Assembly: GCA_963812915.1 (NCBI GenBank)
Contig: CAWEXB010000003.1
Span: forward strand, 310,001 to 374,000
Length of the DNA stretch: 64,000 nt
Direction of reading: 5' to 3'
DNA from: JACVRW01 sp963812915
GTDB taxonomy: Bacteria; Actinomycetota; Thermoleophilia; Solirubrobacterales; Thermoleophilaceae
Positions 60,458 through 64,000 of this stretch are shown here, piece by piece (within the stretch, counting starts at the first letter, position 1; every line of letters starts with the position of its first letter). The translations under genes were made by a program, and so were the position numbers. The notes beneath the pieces are model-generated. The model worked only from the letters and a program-made list of their open reading frames with translations, did not search any database and was not told the DNA's origin.

Positions 60458-63170
60458 ATGCCCGAGAAAGAGCCCATAGGCGTTATCGGCGTCGGCTGGG
60501 TCGGGCTGGTGACCGCGGCCTGCTTCGCGGAGCTCGGGCACCACGTCTGGGCGCGTGACATCCTCGCCGACAAGATCGATTCGCTCTCACGCGGCGAGGT
60601 CCCCATTCACGAGCCCGGCCTGCCGGAGCTGGTGGTGAAGAACGCCGCGCGCCTGCACTTCACCACCGAGATGGCTCCCGTGCTCGAGCACACCCGCCTT
60701 CTGTTCGTCTCGGTGGACACTCCGCCGACCTACTCCGGCGACGCCGACCTCTCCCGCGTCGAGGCGGTCATCGCCGAGCTGGGCGACTCGAACGATCACG
60801 CGCTGGTGATGAAGAGCACCGTGCCGGTCGGAACGGGACGCGCGATCCAGCGGCGCCGGGCGGCCTCGGCTACGTCTCGAACCCGGAGTTCCTCCAGGAG
60901 GGTCGCGCGGTCGACGACTTCATGAAGCCCGATCGCGTGGTGATCGGTGCGAACGGCGACTCGGCGAGGTTCGCGGACCGCGTGGAGGGGATCTACGCGT
61001 CGCTCGACGCCCCGCTGGTCCGCACAGACCTGGCGTCCGCCGAGATGATCAAGCTCGCCTCGAACGCATTCCTCGCGACCAAGATCAGCTTCATCAACGA
61101 GATAGCGAACGTATCGGAAGAGCTTGGCGCCGACGTTTCGGAGGTCGCGCGCGGCATGGGCTTGGACGACCGGATCGGGCCGAAGTTCCTGCGGGCGGGC
61201 GTGGGCTTCGGCGGCTCGTGTCTCCTCGGAGAGGAGACCGTCCTTGTGCGCCACCACGGACGGACGACGCTGTTGCGGCTCGACCGGCTGTGGGCGAGGC
61301 TCGAACAGGAGGAGCAATCGGACCGTGGTGTGATCGAACCAGCTGACCTGGAGGTGCTGAGCTGGAGTCCAGAGCTCGAGGCCCCGCGGTTCCTGACGGT
61401 TGCCGCGGCCAGCCGCCGTCACTATCAGGGGAACGTCGTCGAGATTCGCACGAAGATGGGCCGGCGTGTTCGGTGTACTCCGGACCACCCTTGGGCGACG
61501 GCGGCCGGAGACGGTGGGGAGGCTAGGGTCAAGCTCGCGTCAGAGTTGACTACCGGCGATTGGCTCCCGCTCGCGCGCGGCCGTGACTTCGAAGGCGAGG
61601 GCGGCGGTCTCGCCCCCCTCGAGGTTGCCACGGAGGCAGCCCATGTCGCGCCAGACCGGGTGATCGTGCGTCTCGGTAGGGCGCGGACGGCGGAATTGGC
61701 GAGGCGGCCAATCGAAGAGCGTCGCCGGATCTTCGCGACTGCGCGGATCCGTTGCGGCTCGCACCAGGGACGTCAAGCGGACCGGCGCGCTCAAGCTCGA
61801 TGAGCTCGCGCGCGCGCGAGGTTCCTCTTCGGGGCGCCGCTTTCAGCACGGTTCGTAACGGGCAGTACGTCTCGACCGAGATCGAGCTCGATCGCGCCTT
61901 CTGGCGCGTCGTCGGTCTCTACCTGGCAGAGGGGCACACCGCGGTGGAGCCAGGTAGGACCGGCATGCGCCACCGGATCACGTGGTCGTTCCACCCGACG
62001 AAGGAGCGGCATCTTGTCGACGAGGTGGTGGCCTACTGGCTTAGGCATGGCGTCAACGCCCGTGTGTACAGCAAGCCCACCGCTCGCGGTCGTGTATCTC
62101 TCCTCGCGCCTGCTTGGAGCCTGGTGGACGGAGGTCCTCGGCCTTGGGCGCAATTGCTACGAGCAGCGGCTGCCGGATCTGATCTGGGAACGCGCCGACG
62201 AGGACAAGTGGGCCCTCCTGTCCGGGCTTTTCGAGGGAGACGGCTCGTGGTCGAGGGTGAATGGCGGGCCGAGCGTCACGATTGAATTCGGGACGGTCAG
62301 CGACGAGCTCGCCGATGGCACGCTCCGGCTACTGGGCGATCTCGGGATCGTCGCGGCGCAAAGGATCGGCCGCACTAGCAAGTCGACCAAGGACACTTAC
62401 TGGCTCGCGATCAGCGGCGCGGAGCAGGTGGAGCGGGCGATCGAGCTTGTGCCGGCGACTGACCGTCAAGCCGTTCTGGCCTCCATCGCGCGTCAGACCA
62501 AGCGGATCGCTCCAACCGGCTTCCGGTTCTTCAGTGGAGCCGAGAGCTGGGTCCGGGTGACCCGGGTGGCCCGCAGGCAGTTCAACGGCCCCGTGTATTC
62601 GCTGGAAGTGCCCGCCACACACACCTTCGTGACCACCGGTGGGGTCACCACCCACAACTGTTTCCAAAAGACGTCCAGGCCCTGAAGCAGCTGGCCGGGA
62701 ACACGGGCTATCACTTCCAGCTGCTCACCGCGGTCGTCGAGGTCAACGAGCTGCAGAAGCGGCGGACCATCGGAAAGCTCCAGAAGCACCTGGGGTCGCT
62801 CGTGGGAAAGGAGGTCGCCCTGCTGGGCTTGGCGTTCAAGCCGGACACCGACGACATTCGCGAGGCCACGAGCCTCGTGTTGTCGGGGCGGCTCGCGGGA
62901 GAGGGGGCGAGCGTGCGCGTGTACGACCCCGTGGCGGCCGACAAGGCGGACGGCATGCTCGCGGGTGCACGGATCTCCGACTCGGCCCTCGACGCCCTCG
63001 ACGGCGCCGACGCCGCGGTGCTCGTCACCGAATGGCCCGAGTTCGCCGAGCTCGACTGGGCCGAGGTAAAGCGGAGGATGCGCGTCCCGCTGATCGTGGA
63101 CGGCCGCAATTACCTCGACCGCGAGGCCCTGATCGAGGCCGGGTTCACCTACGAGGGCATCGGGAGATAG
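60458..63170 (+). pseudogene. ugd: UDP-glucose 6-dehydrogenase split by an intein; two extein frameshifts
   Basis: Oxidises UDP-glucose to UDP-glucuronate in two NAD-dependent steps. The N-extein has GVIGVGWVGLVTAACFAELG, LLFVSVDTPPTYSGDADLS and KSTVPVGTG; after a one-base loss near 60845-60862 it continues GYVSNPEFLQEGRAVDDFMK and LASAEMIKLASNAFLATKIS up to GVGFGGS at 61218. The C-extein resumes at the catalytic cysteine (62659) as CFPKD after restoring one C near 62664, then LLGLAFKPDTDDIREATSLV and VDGRNYLDREALIEAG to the stop at 63170. Corrected exteins total 424 residues, normal for the family. Activity would depend on protein splicing. GDP-mannose dehydrogenase is the alternative substrate class. 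Confidence 0.8.
61219..62658 (+). mobile_element. Intein with a LAGLIDADG-type homing endonuclease domain
   Basis: Inserted directly before the catalytic cysteine of the dehydrogenase. Block A is CLLGEETVLV at 61219; block B is VVEIRTKMGRRVRCTPDHPW with the T-x-x-H; the endonuclease has VVGLYLAEGHT and LLSGLFEGDGSW as its two LAGLIDADG motifs; blocks F and G are VYSLEVPATHTFVTTGGV and TTHN at 62647-62658, followed by cysteine +1. The length is 1,440 bases; three one-base insertions (near 61750, 61835-61860 and 62088) would give 479 residues when corrected and restore the original frame. The host-cysteine placement means splicing is required for activity. Homing is possible if the frameshifts are errors. 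Confidence 0.85.
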
Positions 63171-63172
63171 CC

Positions 63173-64000
63173 ATGCAAGCCCTGGTCCTGGCCGGTGGCG
63201 AAGGGACCCGGCTCCGGCCGCTCACCTACACCACTCCCAAGCCCGTCCTGCCGCTCGCGGGGCGGCCGTTTCTCTCGTTCATGCTCGATTGGGCGCGCGA
63301 GCACGGCGTGGACGAGGTGATCCTTTCCTGCGGCTTCATGTCCGACGATGTGCGGCGGGTGCTCGGCGACATCTACCACGGGATGCGCCTTCGCTATGTG
63401 GTCGAGGAGGAGCCGCTCGGGACCGCGGGGCCGGTGCGGCTCGCGTACGACCAGGGTCTGCTCGAGGAGCGGCTGCTGGTGCTGAACGGCGACGTCCTGA
63501 CCGACGTGGACCTGACCGAGGAGCTCGCCCAGCACGAACGCACGGGCGCGCGTGTGACGCTCGCTCTCTATGCGGTGGAGGACACCTCGAGCTACGGCGT
63601 GGTGCCCACCGATGCGGATGGGCGGGTGGAGGCGTTCCTCGAGAAGTCGCCCGACGCGCCGACCAACCGGATCAACGCCGGCGCGTATGTGGTCGAGGGC
63701 TCGGTGGTGGGGGAGCGGATCCCAGCCGGCAGGGCGGTGTCGTTCGAGCGCGAGGTCTTCCCCGCGCTCGTGGGGGAGGGGCTGTACGGCTTCACGGCGG
63801 CGGGCTACTGGATCGACATAGGTACGCCTGAGCGATACCTCGAGGCAACCTGGGACCTGCTCGCCGGGCGCCCGCGCTCGAGCCTCCCGCCGCGTGACGA
63901 AACCGGGTCGCTCGTCTTCGAGGGCTGCCTCGTCTCGGGCGCCCATGTGGGGCCGCAGACGGTGCTCGGGCGGAACTGCTCGGTTGGCACCGACGCCCGG
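63173..64000 (+). CDS. NDP-sugar pyrophosphorylase (mannose-1-phosphate guanylyltransferase-like), 3'-truncated
   Basis: The ATG at 63173 has a GGGAG ribosome binding site a few bases upstream. The visible 276 residues include ALVLAGGEGTRLRPLTYTTP and KPVLPLAGRPFLSFMLDWAR, the GxGTRLxPLTxxxPKP nucleotide loop; LLVLNGDVLTDVDL with the metal aspartate; INAGAYVVEGSVV; and YWIDIGTPERYLEATWDLLA. It ends in the start of a left-handed beta-helix repeat (VFEGCLVSGAHVGPQTVLG). This fits GDP-mannose or dTDP-glucose pyrophosphorylases; the base cannot be told. It follows the dehydrogenase by 2 bases and runs past the window edge. Confidence 0.87.
   Translation, partial: MQALVLAGGEGTRLRPLTYTTPKPVLPLAGRPFLSFMLDWAREHGVDEVILSCGFMSDDVRRVLGDIYHGMRLRYVVEEEPLGTAGPVRLAYDQGLLEERLLVLNGDVLTDVDLTEELAQHERTGARVTLALYAVEDTSSYGVVPTDADGRVEAFLEKSPDAPTNRINAGAYVVEGSVVGERIPAGRAVSFEREVFPALVGEGLYGFTAAGYWIDIGTPERYLEATWDLLAGRPRSSLPPRDETGSLVFEGCLVSGAHVGPQTVLGRNCSVGTDAR

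Overview
The window is very GC-rich and almost wholly coding. It uses many GTG/TTG starts, long chains of 4-base stop/start overlaps, and TANNNT boxes 6-13 bases upstream of first genes, which suggests leaderless mRNAs. Together with two AftD-like (DUF3367) giant glycosyltransferases, an LPxTG-type surface protein, an LCP-family ligase and no LPS lipid A genes, this points to an actinobacterium. My best guess is a Thermoleophilia/Solirubrobacterales-type lineage, but that placement is inference. No rRNA, tRNA or CRISPR was seen.

Layout. (1) 1-3.1 kb: crotonase and AidB-type acyl-CoA dehydrogenase under a TetR regulator with a visible palindromic operator, then a divergent secreted PhoD phosphatase. 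(2) 4.7-19.8 kb: glycan assembly, with an initiating polyprenyl-phosphate sugar transferase, several GT4/GT2 enzymes, a DPM1-like synthase, a broken LPxTG protein, a GT-C protein, an O-antigen-ligase-like protein and a 1,428-residue AftD-like enzyme. (3) 19.8-37 kb: a methyltransferase, a membrane spermidine-synthase-like protein, a GtrB-like GT2 and a GT-C protein, followed by a tight operon for a heptose: GmhA, GmhB, transaldolase, an NDP-sugar epimerase, HddA, a Gfo/Idh oxidoreductase, an SDR, a methyltransferase, GtrB-like GT2, HddC and a GtrA-YfhO fusion. (4) 37-42.5 kb: a disturbed accessory stretch with truncated nucleotidyltransferase and cupin remnants, a degenerate IS110, an exported protein, a 46-bp tandem repeat and a ferric-reductase-like flavocytochrome. 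(5) 42.6-56.4 kb, minus strand: a second module (flippase, GT4, methyltransferase, AftD-like, GT-C, GT2, methyltransferase, spermidine-synthase-like) that partly mirrors the module at 15-25 kb. (6) 56.5-64 kb: 3-methyladenine glycosylase, CDP-glucose pyrophosphorylase-like enzyme, M20 peptidase, LCP ligase, UDP-glucose dehydrogenase split by an intein at its catalytic cysteine, and the start of a sugar nucleotidyltransferase.

How it fits together. The genes describe a cell-surface heteropolysaccharide pathway. Precursors are made as GDP-heptose, UDP-glucuronate and possibly a CDP-sugar. Assembly starts on a lipid carrier, continues with cytoplasmic GTs and membrane GT-C enzymes using polyprenyl-phosphate sugars, and ends with flipping, polymerisation/ligation and attachment to the wall by LCP. 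Transaldolase in the same operon would supply sedoheptulose-7-phosphate to GmhA.

Caution. Many genes carry single-base frameshifts, clustered at 20.5-25.6 kb, 37-39 kb and 60.8-62.7 kb, while long neighbours are intact. The errors sum to correct lengths, so sequencing or assembly error is at least as likely as gene decay. Such genes are given as single features with the break points noted.
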